Origin: Candidatus Bacteroides merdigallinarum | GTDB taxonomy: Bacteria; Bacteroidota; Bacteroidia; Bacteroidales; Bacteroidaceae | Assembly: GCA_019116285.1 (NCBI GenBank) | Contig: DXBX01000001.1 | Span: 1 to 64,000 of the forward strand | Length of the DNA stretch: 64,000 bases | Direction of reading: 5' to 3' | Shown: one piece after another, positions 1 to 8,971 of the stretch | Layout: every line of letters starts with the position of its first letter | Numbering within the stretch: position 1 is the stretch's first letter | Translations under genes and position numbers: made by a program | Notes under the pieces: model-generated | What the model saw: the letters and a program-made list of their open reading frames with translations, nothing else | Database searches by the model: none | Told to the model about the DNA's origin: nothing

Positions 1-117
1 AAAGAAAGTAATCAGCAACATGTTCATGTCCACCATCGGCGTGAAGTCCACGCGGACGGTCATTTTTTTCTGTTTGCTGTTGCTTTTCTTATTGCCACCT
101 TCTTGTATTTCAGCCAT
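1..117 (-). CDS. exbD: ExbD-type biopolymer transport protein, partial (C-terminus outside window)
   Basis: Only the first 39 codons are present; the gene runs off the left edge. The start ATG is at 115-117. After a charged, Lys- and Asn-rich cytoplasmic N-terminus comes TPMVDMNMLLITFF, the start of the single ExbD transmembrane helix. It carries the Asp that in the ExbD/TolR family takes part in proton conduction. It lies 16 bp after a second exbD (134-739) and behind exbB, the usual Bacteroidetes exbB-exbD-exbD arrangement, so tonB is expected further left. Known role of the family: inner-membrane stator that powers TonB-dependent import, here presumably for SusC-type receptors. Confidence 0.9.
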   Translation of the reverse strand, partial: MAEIQEGGNKKSNSKQKKMTVRVDFTPMVDMNMLLITFF

Positions 118-133
118 ATTTCACTCCTTTCAA

Positions 134-739
134 TTATTCTTCAGACGTGGTCTTGAGCGAGGTGATCAGGTTGTATCTGTTCTCGCGGAGGTCCTGAAGA
201 GAGTTCATTACATCTTTAATCGTCGAATAAGGAGTGGTGGCGTCAGCCTTGATGGCAATACGCAAATCCTTGTTCACTGAACGCGCATTGCGCACCCAAT
301 CCTTAAACTGATTGTCCAAACTGTCGCACGGAATACCGGCTGACTTCAGCACTTCGTTCTGCTTGTCCTCCTCCAAGTCAAGGAAACCCTTCATGGCTTT
401 CATAGGAACACCGAACGTGCTGGCGGTCTTGAACTTGTTAATCTGTTCAGCCGTGAACTGTATGCCGTACTGGTCACCCATAGCTGTCAGCACTTGCTCC
501 AAGTCGCTTTGTCTGTCCATGCTCATGAATACCTTGCCGTCCGGAGCAATCAGAATCTGGAGGATATCCGTCTCAGGAATTTTGATTTCGGACACCGAAC
601 CCGGGGTGTTCACCTTCACGGGCTCAGGCTTCACGAATGTAGAAGTCAACATGAAGAAAGTCAACAGCAACACTGTCACGTCACTCATCGCCGTCATGTC
701 GATGAATGTACTTTTCTTTTTTACTTTGACTCTACCCAT
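134..739 (-). CDS. exbD: ExbD/TolR family biopolymer transporter
   Basis: A 201-residue protein with a short basic N-terminus, one transmembrane helix at about residues 18-38 and a long periplasmic part. The helix begins MSDVTVLLLTFFML, with the conserved membrane Asp at about residue 20. At 201 residues it is longer than a typical ExbD (about 140); the extra periplasmic segment (about residues 80-165) is rich in charged residues and seems specific to Bacteroidetes. It sits between exbB and a second exbD in one minus-strand operon, suggesting that the two ExbD subunits form a mixed stator. Function follows from family knowledge: it couples proton flow to TonB. Confidence 0.92.
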   Translation of the reverse strand: MGRVKVKKKSTFIDMTAMSDVTVLLLTFFMLTSTFVKPEPVKVNTPGSVSEIKIPETDILQILIAPDGKVFMSMDRQSDLEQVLTAMGDQYGIQFTAEQINKFKTASTFGVPMKAMKGFLDLEEDKQNEVLKSAGIPCDSLDNQFKDWVRNARSVNKDLRIAIKADATTPYSTIKDVMNSLQDLRENRYNLITSLKTTSEE

Positions 740-829
740 AATCTGTAAATTTTAAACTTGAAAAACTTAAACCGGAAACGGCGGAAGACCTCGCAAGAGA
801 CTTCCTGCCTCTCCCTTTCAATTTACTTA

Positions 830-1642
830 TTAGTGAGTAGCGGCAAATGTCTGTACGATAGAGAAGCCTACTTCGTCGAGAGCGAATGTCAGTTTATCAA
901 TCTTGTTCGTGTAATAGTTGTAGAAGATAACGGCCAATGCACCGGTCAAGATACCGAAGGCAGTGTTGATCAAGGCCTCAGAAATACCTTGTGACAGAGC
1001 CATGGAGTCAGCAGAACCACCGGCAGCCAGAGCGGCGAATGAACGAATCATACCGATAACCGTACCGAGCAGACCGAACAACGTACCCAGCGTCGTGATG
1101 GTACCGATGATAGGCAGGTTCTCCTGCATCATGGGCAACTCCAGTGCAGTAGCTTCTTCCAGTTCCTTCTGGATGGCCAGCTGCTTCTGATCCTTGGACA
1201 GAACCGTGTTCTTCTCCATTTCAGCATACTTCTGCAGCGTAGCACCTACAACGTTAGCCACGCAACCGCGCTGCTTGTCGCACAGGTTCTGGGCAGTAAC
1301 CATGTCGTTGTTGGCCAAAGCCACCTTGATGTTGGCAACGAACTTAGCCAAAGAGCCACGGCCGAAAGCGGCACGGATAGCGAAGAAACGCTCGATAGCC
1401 AAAGCGATAACGGTCAGCAACAGGGTCTGGATCACAGGCACAATGACACCACCTTTATAGATGGTACCCAAGAAGTTACCCGGCAGCGGGTGGTTGTTGG
1501 GGTCATTGTTCATAAAGTTGGCGGGGTTACCCAGCACAAACTTGTAAATGCAAACGGCTACGATAAAGCAGCATACGATTACAATCCACGCGGACTTAAT
1601 ACCTTTGAAGCCTACGTTCTTTTTTTTGTTTGTTGTTTCCAT
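830..1642 (-). CDS. exbB: ExbB/TolQ/MotA family proton channel
   Basis: The 270-residue protein has a first membrane segment at about residues 18-38, a second near 60-85, a cytoplasmic loop and a final pair of helices. The segment LPIIGTITTLGTLFGLLGTV (about residues 176-195) matches the conserved TolQ/ExbB/MotA pore region. It is the first gene of an exbB-exbD-exbD operon read leftwards. ExbB forms the pentameric inner-membrane channel that passes proton motive force to TonB. Its 5' side has a 454-bp gene-free stretch, so it probably has its own promoter. Confidence 0.95.
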   Translation of the reverse strand: METTNKKKNVGFKGIKSAWIVIVCCFIVAVCIYKFVLGNPANFMNNDPNNHPLPGNFLGTIYKGGVIVPVIQTLLLTVIALAIERFFAIRAAFGRGSLAKFVANIKVALANNDMVTAQNLCDKQRGCVANVVGATLQKYAEMEKNTVLSKDQKQLAIQKELEEATALELPMMQENLPIIGTITTLGTLFGLLGTVIGMIRSFAALAAGGSADSMALSQGISEALINTAFGILTGALAVIFYNYYTNKIDKLTFALDEVGFSIVQTFAATH

Positions 1643-2096
1643 AACAAATAAGATAAATGAAATTAATTAATAAAATAAATATAGGAACATTTGTTTCTCT
1701 ATCTCAGTCAGTCAGCGCACCTCCGGGAACAATCCCTTGCAAAGGCCCTTGAATGGCAAAACATACACCCTGCCTTGGCGAAACAGTGTTCTCCACATAA
1801 GTAAGGTTCCAAAGTAAAGAGTGTGTCCGGCGGACACATCTCCCGACAACAGTTTTTTCCATCGGACTTCCTTTTAGAAGGTTTGCATTCTTAAATTATT
1901 AAAATTTCAGGCCGCTTTTCAGTTGCTGAATACCCGACACAACGATATAACGGCATCTAAAACGCGACAAATTTAACCCATTAATTCAGATATGTCAAAC
2001 AAAATATCCAGGAATTTCCACGATATAGCATATTTTAACGCATCAGAAACGATTTCTTCATAGTACTACAAGCGCAAAACCGACCGTTGACCTGTA
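1643..2096. other. gene-free stretch upstream of exbB
   Basis: No convincing coding region is seen. A short perfect hairpin, TGTGTCC-GGC-GGACACA, lies at 1822-1838, and the part nearest exbB (1643-1690) is very AT-rich. The left half would be the exbB promoter and leader, and the right half follows the stop of the S46 peptidase gene. Whether the hairpin is a terminator, a leader structure or part of a small RNA cannot be decided by reading. Confidence 0.4.
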
Positions 2097-4253
2097 TCAA
2101 CGGACAAGAGCACCCTTCCGACCGGCTACCTGCAATTCCCGGATGAGGTGGCCCGCCTTGCCATATTTATCAATAATAAACAAAACATAGCGGATATCCA
2201 CTCCTATCGTGCGTTGCAACTCCGGCTCATACAAGATATCACTGCTCATCGCCTCCCAATTGCCGTCAAAAGCCAATCCCAACAGCTCTCCCCGCTCGTT
2301 GAACATGGCACTGCCCGAATTGCCGCCCGTAATGTCGTTGTCCGAGATGAAGCAGACTTTCATCTGTCCGTCCTCATCGGCATAACGCCCGAATTTGCCG
2401 GACGAGAGCAGCTCCAACCACTCGGGCTGCACCCGGAAGTCGGGATCGTCCGCATAGGCTTTCGCCTTCTCCAGCACGCCCCGCGCAGTGGTGTAATAAT
2501 CGTATGCCGCCCCGTCAAACGGCTCATACCCGCGCACCGTACCGAAGCTCAGCCGAAGAGTCGAATTGGCATCCGGATAGAAATTGCGGTCATCGTACAT
2601 ACGCCGCACGGCGGCATTGAGCAGGCGCTCGCCCCGTCTGATCTCCCGCGAAGCGCTATACCCCTGATAAGTCAGCTCGAACAGTTTTGTTATCAGATCA
2701 ATGCCCAGCGTCATGGCCGGATCCTCATAAAGATTATAGGTAGAGTCCCGCTCCAGAAAACGTTTCAGCCCTCGCGGCGTGGTGATTTCCGACCGGGCAT
2801 AGAGGTCATCCACATAGGCACGGCTATCCCCGCCGAACAGCGAATCGATGGCATGGTACATAGGCGGCAGATAGGTGGTATCCACCTTCTCCCGATAGAC
2901 ATCCAGCAGTGCGGCAAAGACTTCCTTATCAATGTTCAAATCCAGGTTGGCATAGCGCTCCACCAACGCCTCCAGGTTGGCTACCACCTGCTCCTGCTCG
3001 GCCTCGAAGTCAAAGTTCAGTATATCCAGCGCCAACTGCACCAGTTCGGGTCCGTTCAGGAAAGACTCTATGAAGTAAGCCTCCGCCCTATTCGTTTCCC
3101 CCCGCGCAAGGTAGTTCTTCTCCAAGTCGGGCAACAGATAGGATAACCGCTTCCGCTCGCGGGGCTTCGACTCAATCCATTGTTGCAATTCCCGCTCCAA
3201 GGCACGTTTCTTGTCCAATACGTGCAGGCGGCGGATAGCCCGGTTCATGCCGATGCTGTTCTTCCAATAGTTGGAACTCTCGCTATACTTGGAGGCATAC
3301 ATCAGACGGATGCTGTCGCGACGATCCATCTCCCGCTTCCAGATGGCCTGCTTCACACCACGCACGTCTATCTGTGCCTGATTGGTATTGAGCAAACGCT
3401 CCTCGATGCCGAAGGAGGACAGGTAACGCTCCGTACTGCCCGGGAATCCCAAGGTCATGCAGAAAGAGCCTTCCCGGTAGCCGTCCAAGGAGATGGTCGC
3501 CACACTGGCCGCCCGATAAGGCACATTGTCGGGCGAATAAGCCGCCGGCCGGTTGTCCTTGTCCGCATAGATGCGGAACACGCTGAAGTCACCCGTATGG
3601 CGCGGCCACTCCCAGTTATCGCGGTCCCAACCGAATTTGCCTATCGACGAGGGGGGCGCAAAGACCAGCCGCACGTCGTTATAGTCCCGGTAGACGGAGA
3701 GCCAGAATTCATTGCCTCCATAGTAGGCATCCACGGCCCCCACGGTGGTGGAATCTTCCTCCATCGCCTCGCGGCTGATGACCCACATCACCGAGTCGAT
3801 GGCCATGGAGCGGTCGGACTCATCCATACCGGGCCGGACAACGGAAAGCACGCGCTTCGTCACGTTCTCCTGCCGCACCAGGAAGCGGACAAACAATTCG
3901 GGGCAAGGCAATTCCTCTGCACGCGAACAGGCCACAAAGCCGTCGCGCAGATAGTCGTGCTCCACCGTGCTGCGCTGGCGGATGCTGCTGAAACCGCAAT
4001 GGTGATTGGTGAACACCAAGCCGTCCCGGCTGACCACCACGCCCGAACAGAACCCGCCAAAACTGACCACGGCGTCCTTTAACGAGGGATGACCGGGATT
4101 GTAAAGTTGCTTGGCCGTCAACTCCAAGCCCAGCTCCTTCATCGCACGGCGTGTCTCCTTATTCAGATCACCCAGCATCCACATGCCCTCGTCGGCATGG
4201 GCCAGCCCGGAAAAGGCCAGACAGAGCGCCCCTATCAGATACTTCAGTCTCAT
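2097..4253 (-). CDS. S46 family dipeptidyl peptidase, DPP7-like
   Basis: A 718-residue secreted serine peptidase that removes dipeptides from peptide N-termini in the periplasm. The signal peptide is MRLKYLIGALCLAFSGLAHA. The catalytic His is in FTNHHCGF (His85), and the nucleophile is in GGNSGSAMF (Ser646). Eighteen residues after the serine is Gly664. In characterised S46 enzymes, Gly here goes with hydrophobic P1 preference (DPP7) and Arg with acidic P1 preference (DPP11), so DPP7-like specificity is inferred. An alternative ATG 21 nt upstream (4274) would overlap the flippase gene and precede the signal peptide with MSRNDRT, so the start at 4253 is preferred. It is probably co-transcribed with the flippase. 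Confidence 0.9.
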   Translation of the reverse strand: MRLKYLIGALCLAFSGLAHADEGMWMLGDLNKETRRAMKELGLELTAKQLYNPGHPSLKDAVVSFGGFCSGVVVSRDGLVFTNHHCGFSSIRQRSTVEHDYLRDGFVACSRAEELPCPELFVRFLVRQENVTKRVLSVVRPGMDESDRSMAIDSVMWVISREAMEEDSTTVGAVDAYYGGNEFWLSVYRDYNDVRLVFAPPSSIGKFGWDRDNWEWPRHTGDFSVFRIYADKDNRPAAYSPDNVPYRAASVATISLDGYREGSFCMTLGFPGSTERYLSSFGIEERLLNTNQAQIDVRGVKQAIWKREMDRRDSIRLMYASKYSESSNYWKNSIGMNRAIRRLHVLDKKRALERELQQWIESKPRERKRLSYLLPDLEKNYLARGETNRAEAYFIESFLNGPELVQLALDILNFDFEAEQEQVVANLEALVERYANLDLNIDKEVFAALLDVYREKVDTTYLPPMYHAIDSLFGGDSRAYVDDLYARSEITTPRGLKRFLERDSTYNLYEDPAMTLGIDLITKLFELTYQGYSASREIRRGERLLNAAVRRMYDDRNFYPDANSTLRLSFGTVRGYEPFDGAAYDYYTTARGVLEKAKAYADDPDFRVQPEWLELLSSGKFGRYADEDGQMKVCFISDNDITGGNSGSAMFNERGELLGLAFDGNWEAMSSDILYEPELQRTIGVDIRYVLFIIDKYGKAGHLIRELQVAGRKGALVR

Positions 4254-4260
4254 AGTCCTA

Positions 4261-5706
4261 TCATTTCTTGACAAAACGGTTAATCACAGGGATGTGGGCC
4301 AGCGGCAAATCGCGCTTCACCACGTAGGCCACAAATGCCAGCAAGAGCAACGTCCGCCATGCCAGGCATACCCACCTATTCTCAATGGGCAAATATTCGC
4401 CCGCCGCATACAGCACGGCAGCCAGCAGGACATAGCCGCCGATAGATTTCAGGTCATATCGGATAGGATACCTCCGTTGTCCCACAAAATAGGACAGCAG
4501 CATGGCCACCCCATAGCCGGCAAATCCGCCCCAGGCGCAAGCCATGTAGCCGTAATGCGGCACCAACGTCACATTGACCGCCACCAGCACCACACAACCT
4601 GCCAGCGAGAACCAGGCCCCCCAGCGCGTCTCGTCTATCAGCTTGTACCAAAAAGATAGGTTGAAATAGATGCCCATGAATATCTCCGCCATCATGACGA
4701 TGGGCACCACGCGCAGCCCCTCCCAATAGTCGCGCCCGATGAGGTGCTTCAGAATGTCCAAGTAGAACATCACGGCCAGGAAAGCCAGCAGCGTGAAGAT
4801 GATGAAGAACTTCATGGCCTGCGCATAGACCTGCCGGTTGTCCTTGTCACGGCTCTTGCCGAAGACGAAAGGCTCGTAGGCATAACGGAAGGCTTGGGTC
4901 AGCATGGCCATGATCATGGCTATCTTGCTGGCCGCCCCGTAGATGCCCAGCTGCACCACCGCCCCGGCCTTGTCCGGATAGACGTAAGGGAAGATGATCT
5001 TGTCCGCCACCTGATTCAGGATGCCGGCCAAGCCCAGCACCAGCAGTGGAAGACAATAGCGAAGCATCCGCCGCAACAGGGCACGGTCCAAAACGTAGCG
5101 GAAGCCGCGCAACTCGGGCACCATGCACACCATCACCGTGGAGGTGCACACCAGGTTGAAGAAGAAGGCATAGCCTACCTCATCCCCGTCCATGCCTACA
5201 TAATATATAAGGTTAAGCGCGATGTTCAAGAAGATGAACAGCAGTTTCAGCGCGGCGAACTTCAGCGGGCGCTGCTTATAGCGCAGGTAAGCGAAGGGAA
5301 TGCTCTGCACGGCATCCATCGCCACGACCATCATCATCATGCCCACGTACCACGGGTGCTCCCCGTAGCCCAGCCATCCGGCAATGTAGGGCAGGAAGCC
5401 CAGCCCCAGAGCCAGGAAGGCCAACGCCCCCGTGCCCACGGCCAGCAAGGTGGTGGAATATACCCGCATGGGCTCCTCCCCTTCCCGATTGGCGAAGCGG
5501 AAGAACCCCGTCTCCATGCCGCAGGTCAGCAGCACGAGCACCAGTGCCACCCAGGCGTATATGTTGGTCACCACCCCATAACCTCCGGACTCCACCGACA
5601 TGGCCAGCGTATATACCGGCACCAGCAGATAGTTGAGGAAGCGGCCCACGATGCTGCTCAGGCCGTAGATGGCGGTGTCTTTTGCAAGACTCTTCAGATT
5701 AGCCAT
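4261..5706 (-). CDS. Wzx-like polysaccharide flippase / lipopolysaccharide biosynthesis membrane protein
   Basis: A 481-residue protein with about 12-14 hydrophobic segments spread over its length and no signal peptide. The N-terminus (LAKDTAIYGLSSIVGRFLNY) is typical of the RfbX/Wzx branch of the MOP exporter superfamily. These proteins flip lipid-linked sugar repeat units across the inner membrane for O-antigen, capsule or exopolysaccharide. There are no glycosyltransferases next to it, so its substrate cannot be deduced. It lies between ruvB (194 bp away, with a repeat element between them) and the DPP7-like gene, whose start is 8 bp past its stop. Confidence 0.85.
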   Translation of the reverse strand: MANLKSLAKDTAIYGLSSIVGRFLNYLLVPVYTLAMSVESGGYGVVTNIYAWVALVLVLLTCGMETGFFRFANREGEEPMRVYSTTLLAVGTGALAFLALGLGFLPYIAGWLGYGEHPWYVGMMMMVVAMDAVQSIPFAYLRYKQRPLKFAALKLLFIFLNIALNLIYYVGMDGDEVGYAFFFNLVCTSTVMVCMVPELRGFRYVLDRALLRRMLRYCLPLLVLGLAGILNQVADKIIFPYVYPDKAGAVVQLGIYGAASKIAMIMAMLTQAFRYAYEPFVFGKSRDKDNRQVYAQAMKFFIIFTLLAFLAVMFYLDILKHLIGRDYWEGLRVVPIVMMAEIFMGIYFNLSFWYKLIDETRWGAWFSLAGCVVLVAVNVTLVPHYGYMACAWGGFAGYGVAMLLSYFVGQRRYPIRYDLKSIGGYVLLAAVLYAAGEYLPIENRWVCLAWRTLLLLAFVAYVVKRDLPLAHIPVINRFVKK

Positions 5707-5780
5707 ATTTTATTCCTTTATATATACTGATTCAAACGATTATCTCCTAAAAAAATCTCCGACAACCTGCCGGGTGCGGA

Positions 5781-5862
5781 GCGGGGATACCGGCGAGCAC
5801 GCTCGGGGATACCGACGAACGCGCTCGGAGATACCGGCGAATACGCTCGGAGGTATCCCCGC
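5781..5862. repeat. palindromic tandem repeat, GCTCGG family, copy 1
   Basis: The outer arms GCGGGGATACC (5781-5791) and GGTATCCCCGC (5852-5862) are perfect inverted repeats. Between them are three 22-bp direct units starting at 5792, 5814 and 5836, each containing ACGCTCGG-like cores followed by a GATACC or GTATCC end. The same core recurs at 45931-46002. It lies between ruvB and the flippase, non-coding on both strands. Confidence 0.8.
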
Positions 5863-5899
5863 ACAGAACGACGGAATCCACCCCTCAAAAGCCGGACTT

Positions 5900-6937
5900 T
5901 CACGCCTCGCCAAACAGGTCCCGCTGGCTGGTGTACCGGCTTCGCCCCAGGTGTTTGTACGCCAAGTCCGTCACCTCTCGCCCGCGGGGCGTTCGCTTGA
6001 TGAAGCCCTCCTTGATGAGGAACGGCTCGTACACCTCCTCGATGGTGCCGGGGTCCTCGCCCAGGGCGGTGGCTATGGTGGTCAGGCCGACGGGGCCTCC
6101 CTTGAACTTGTCAATGATGGTCGTCAGCAGCTTGTTGTCTATCTGGTCCAAACCGTAGCGGTCGATGTTCAGCGCTTCCAGGGCGTAGGTAGCGATGTCC
6201 GTGTCAATGCTTCCCGAACCTTTGACCTGCGCAAAGTCTCGCACACGCCTCAGCAAAGCATTGGCGATACGGGGCGTGCCGCGGCTGCGCGAGGCAATCT
6301 CCTGTGCCGCCTTTGTGGAGCACGGCACGTTCAGGATACCCGCCGAACGGCGCACGATGCCTGCCAGTACCTCATTGTCGTAATACTCCAGGTGCAGGTT
6401 GATACCGAAGCGTGCCCGCAGGGGGGCCGTCAGCAGTCCGCTGCGCGTGGTGGCGCCCACCAGCGTGAAGGGGTTCAGGTCTATCTGGATGCTCCGCGCC
6501 GAGGGACCCTTGTCTATCATGATGTCGATGCGATAGTCCTCCATCGCCGAGTAGAGGTACTCCTCCACCACGGGCGAGAGGCGGTGTATCTCGTCGATGA
6601 ACAGCACGTCGTTCGGCTCCAGGCTGGTGAGGATGCCGGCCAGGTCGCCCGGCTTGTCCAGCACGGGGCCGGAGGTAATCTTGAATCCCACGCCCAGCTC
6701 GTTGGCAATGATGTTGGACAGCGTGGTCTTGCCCAGTCCGGGAGGTCCGTGCAGCAGCACATGGTCCAGCGCCTCGCCACGCAGGCGGGCCGCCTTGACA
6801 AAGATGCGGAGGTTGTCCACCACCTTGTCCTGGCCGCTGAAGTCCTCGAAACGCAGGGGGCGCAGCACGTTCTCGTAGTCGCGTTCCCTCCCGCTCAGGG
6901 GCTGTTGGTTTCGTATGTCGAATGATTCGTCTTCCAT
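5900..6937 (-). CDS. ruvB: Holliday junction branch migration helicase RuvB
   Basis: A 345-residue cytoplasmic AAA+ ATPase of the usual length. The Walker A motif GPPGLGKTT is at about residues 64-72, Walker B is LFIDEIHRL near residue 115, and the sensor 1 segment GATTRSGLL follows. The C-terminal winged helix ends TPRGREVT...LGR, typical of RuvB. With RuvA and RuvC it drives branch migration at Holliday junctions during recombinational repair. It is the first gene of the minus-strand ruvB-flippase-peptidase run; ruvA is not adjacent in the window. Start is the first ATG, directly before the conserved N-terminus. Confidence 0.97.
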   Translation of the reverse strand: MEDESFDIRNQQPLSGRERDYENVLRPLRFEDFSGQDKVVDNLRIFVKAARLRGEALDHVLLHGPPGLGKTTLSNIIANELGVGFKITSGPVLDKPGDLAGILTSLEPNDVLFIDEIHRLSPVVEEYLYSAMEDYRIDIMIDKGPSARSIQIDLNPFTLVGATTRSGLLTAPLRARFGINLHLEYYDNEVLAGIVRRSAGILNVPCSTKAAQEIASRSRGTPRIANALLRRVRDFAQVKGSGSIDTDIATYALEALNIDRYGLDQIDNKLLTTIIDKFKGGPVGLTTIATALGEDPGTIEEVYEPFLIKEGFIKRTPRGREVTDLAYKHLGRSRYTSQRDLFGEA

Positions 6938-7016
6938 GCTTCGTCAGTTTGGGTGCAAAATAACGAATTTATTTCCAAAGTTCCGCAAAAACATTCCCGC
7001 ATTTGCCGGAAATCAC

Positions 7017-7024
7017 TAACTTTG
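7017..7024 (+). promoter_or_regulatory. TAACTTTG, Bacteroidetes -7 element
   Basis: A perfect TAnnTTTG box 31 nt before the preferred ATG at 7055. No TTTG is seen at the proper -33 spacing. The box supports the start at 7055, because the longer reading frame from 6953 would begin upstream of it. Confidence 0.5.
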
Positions 7025-7054
7025 CGCTATCATCATCCACTAAAAAGAGACAGT

Positions 7055-8608
7055 ATGGACAGACTTTATCCGATAGGCATACAGACATTCGAGAAGATCC
7101 GCGAAGGTGGCTTTTGCTACGTGGACAAGACCGAACAGATTTACCGGTTGGCGCAGTCCGGACAATTCTACTTCCTCAGCCGCCCGCGGCGCTTTGGTAA
7201 GTCGCTGCTCATTTCCACCTTGGAAGCCTATTTTCAAGGGAAGAAAGACCTGTTCACGGGACTGGCTTTGGAAAGACTGGAGCAGGAGTGGACGGAATAC
7301 CCCGTGCTGCACCTGGATCTGAATGCGCGCAACTATGTAAACGCGGATTCCCTGCCTGCCACCCTAAACCAGCATTTGGAACGCTGGGAAGCCCGCTATG
7401 GGGACGAGAAGAGAGACCGCGCCCCCGAAGAGCGATTCGCCTACTTGATAGAAAAGATCAGCCAAAGCACCGGGCGAAACGTCGTGGTCCTGGTGGATGA
7501 ATATGACAAGCCCCTGCTGCAGGCACTTGACAACGAAGAACTGCTGACCTCCTACCGGCAGCAACTGAAAGCCTTCTACGGCGTGCTGAAGAGCGAAGAC
7601 GCCCACATCCGCTTCGCCCTGCTCACGGGGGTGACGAAGTTCAGCAAGGTCAGCGTATTCAGCGACCTCAACAACCTGCAGGACATCTCCATGGATGATG
7701 AGTATGCCGCCCTCTGCGGTGTCACGGAAGAGGAACTGTCGGACTATTTCGAAGAAGACATCCATCGGCTCTGCCAATTCAACAAGACGGACCTTCAGGC
7801 AGGCAAGCTTCAACTGAAAGAATGGTACGACGGGTATCATTTTTCCCCCAATAGCCCGGACATCTATAATCCGTTCAGCCTGCTCAATACGTTCAAGAGA
7901 AAGGACATTGGCAGCTATTGGTTCGAGACAGGCACCCCGACCTTCCTCATCCAACTGCTGAGGCAAGGGCACTATGACCTCCAAGACCTCACCAACGAGC
8001 AGGTTACCCAAGACATGCTGGGCGACATCGACAACATAGGAGGCAACCCCCTGCCCATCCTTTACCAAAGCGGCTATCTCACCCTCAAAGGCTACGACCG
8101 GGAGTTCGGCACGTACACCTTGGGCTTCCCCAACCGCGAGGTAGCCGAAGGATTCAACCGCCACCTGCTGCTGGGCTATGCCAAGGTACCTTCGGGCAAT
8201 CCCGCCTTCCAAATCCGGAACTTTGTGCTGGAAGTGCGGCGGGGCGACACTGATGCCTTCCTCCGCCGCCTGCAAAGTTTCTTTGCGGACACGCCCTACG
8301 AGCTGGCGCGCGACCTGGAATTGCACTACCAGAATGTGCTGTTCATCGTCTTCAAGCTGCTGGGATTCTACGTGCAGGCGGAATACCACACCTCGCAGGG
8401 GCGCATCGATCTAGTGCTGAAAACCAAGGATTACGTCTACGTGATGGAGTTCAAGCTGGACGGCACGGCCGAAGAAGCTCTGCAACAGATTGAGGACAAA
8501 CAGTATGCCCTGCCCTTCGCCACAGACCCGCGCCGGGTGTACAAGGTGGGCGTGAACTTCAACAACCAGATGAGGAACATTGAGAAGTGGCTGGTGAGGG
8601 AAGCATAA
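7055..8608 (+). CDS. AAA-ATPase-like / PD-(D/E)XK nuclease-like protein
   Basis: A 517-residue protein of a family present in many copies in Bacteroides genomes (AAA-ATPase_like plus C-terminal PDDEXK_9 domain, often called DUF1703). The N-terminal part holds a Walker A-like RPRRFGKS (about 43-50) and Walker B VVVLVDEYD (about 143-151). The C-terminus has RIDLV (Asp452) and EFK (Glu465, Lys467), which match the D...ExK core of the PD-(D/E)XK fold. A biological role is not established; defence or selfish-element functions have been suggested for relatives. The ATG at 7055 is used because it begins the conserved MDRLYPIGIQTFEKIR and follows the promoter-like TAACTTTG. It stands alone, divergent from ruvB. 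Confidence 0.85.
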   Translation: MDRLYPIGIQTFEKIREGGFCYVDKTEQIYRLAQSGQFYFLSRPRRFGKSLLISTLEAYFQGKKDLFTGLALERLEQEWTEYPVLHLDLNARNYVNADSLPATLNQHLERWEARYGDEKRDRAPEERFAYLIEKISQSTGRNVVVLVDEYDKPLLQALDNEELLTSYRQQLKAFYGVLKSEDAHIRFALLTGVTKFSKVSVFSDLNNLQDISMDDEYAALCGVTEEELSDYFEEDIHRLCQFNKTDLQAGKLQLKEWYDGYHFSPNSPDIYNPFSLLNTFKRKDIGSYWFETGTPTFLIQLLRQGHYDLQDLTNEQVTQDMLGDIDNIGGNPLPILYQSGYLTLKGYDREFGTYTLGFPNREVAEGFNRHLLLGYAKVPSGNPAFQIRNFVLEVRRGDTDAFLRRLQSFFADTPYELARDLELHYQNVLFIVFKLLGFYVQAEYHTSQGRIDLVLKTKDYVYVMEFKLDGTAEEALQQIEDKQYALPFATDPRRVYKVGVNFNNQMRNIEKWLVREA

Positions 8609-8682
8609 ATGACCATCCCGCCTACCCTCTTCCTCTTCAACACGGTCTCCGGCTGGATAATGCTCCGTTTGCACTTCGGCTC

Positions 8683-8715
8683 AAAAACGGACTTGAAACG
8701 GAGGTGAGACGAAGG
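8683..8715 (+). repeat. dispersed repeat, AACGGACTTGAAACGGA family, copy 1
   Basis: The sequence reads AAAAACGGACTTGAAACGGA then GGTGAGACGAAGG. The reverse complement of 36653-36697 gives the same string with one extra 11-bp unit (CCTGAAACGGA) inserted. It lies downstream of the AAA/PD-(D/E)XK gene in non-coding DNA. Confidence 0.7.
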
Positions 8716-8817
8716 GGAAACGGGGAATGTGGCAAGAATGTTACAAATCCTCCTAATCCCTACGGAAAAACTCCCCGATACGCGGGAGAAAGTTCTCCTA
8801 TCCCACTAAGATTCTTC

Positions 8818-8901
8818 ATTTCCAGCCTGAAAATGTACATTTCCAGCCTAAAAATGTGTATTTCCAGCTTAGAAATATACATTTCCAGGTTGGAAATACA
8901 G
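8818..8901. repeat. four tandem 21-bp units (ATTTCCAGCCTGAAAATGTAC type)
   Basis: Units are at 8818-8838, 8839-8859, 8860-8880 and 8881-8901, each exactly 21 bp and starting ATTTCCAG. Each contains a small palindrome of the form TTTCCAG...GAAA. There are no spacers between units, so it is a tandem array and not a CRISPR. It fills the gene-free region 8609-8971 together with the copy-1 AACGGACTTG repeat. Confidence 0.85.
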
Positions 8902-8971
8902 AATTCAAGCGGCATCGGGAACTTTTCCGGCGGGATAGAGCGGTTTTTTCCCGTACCTATAGGGGATTGCC

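Noticed and set aside
8818-8901. Possible CRISPR array
   Set aside because: The units are contiguous with no spacers, vary in sequence, and no cas gene is present.
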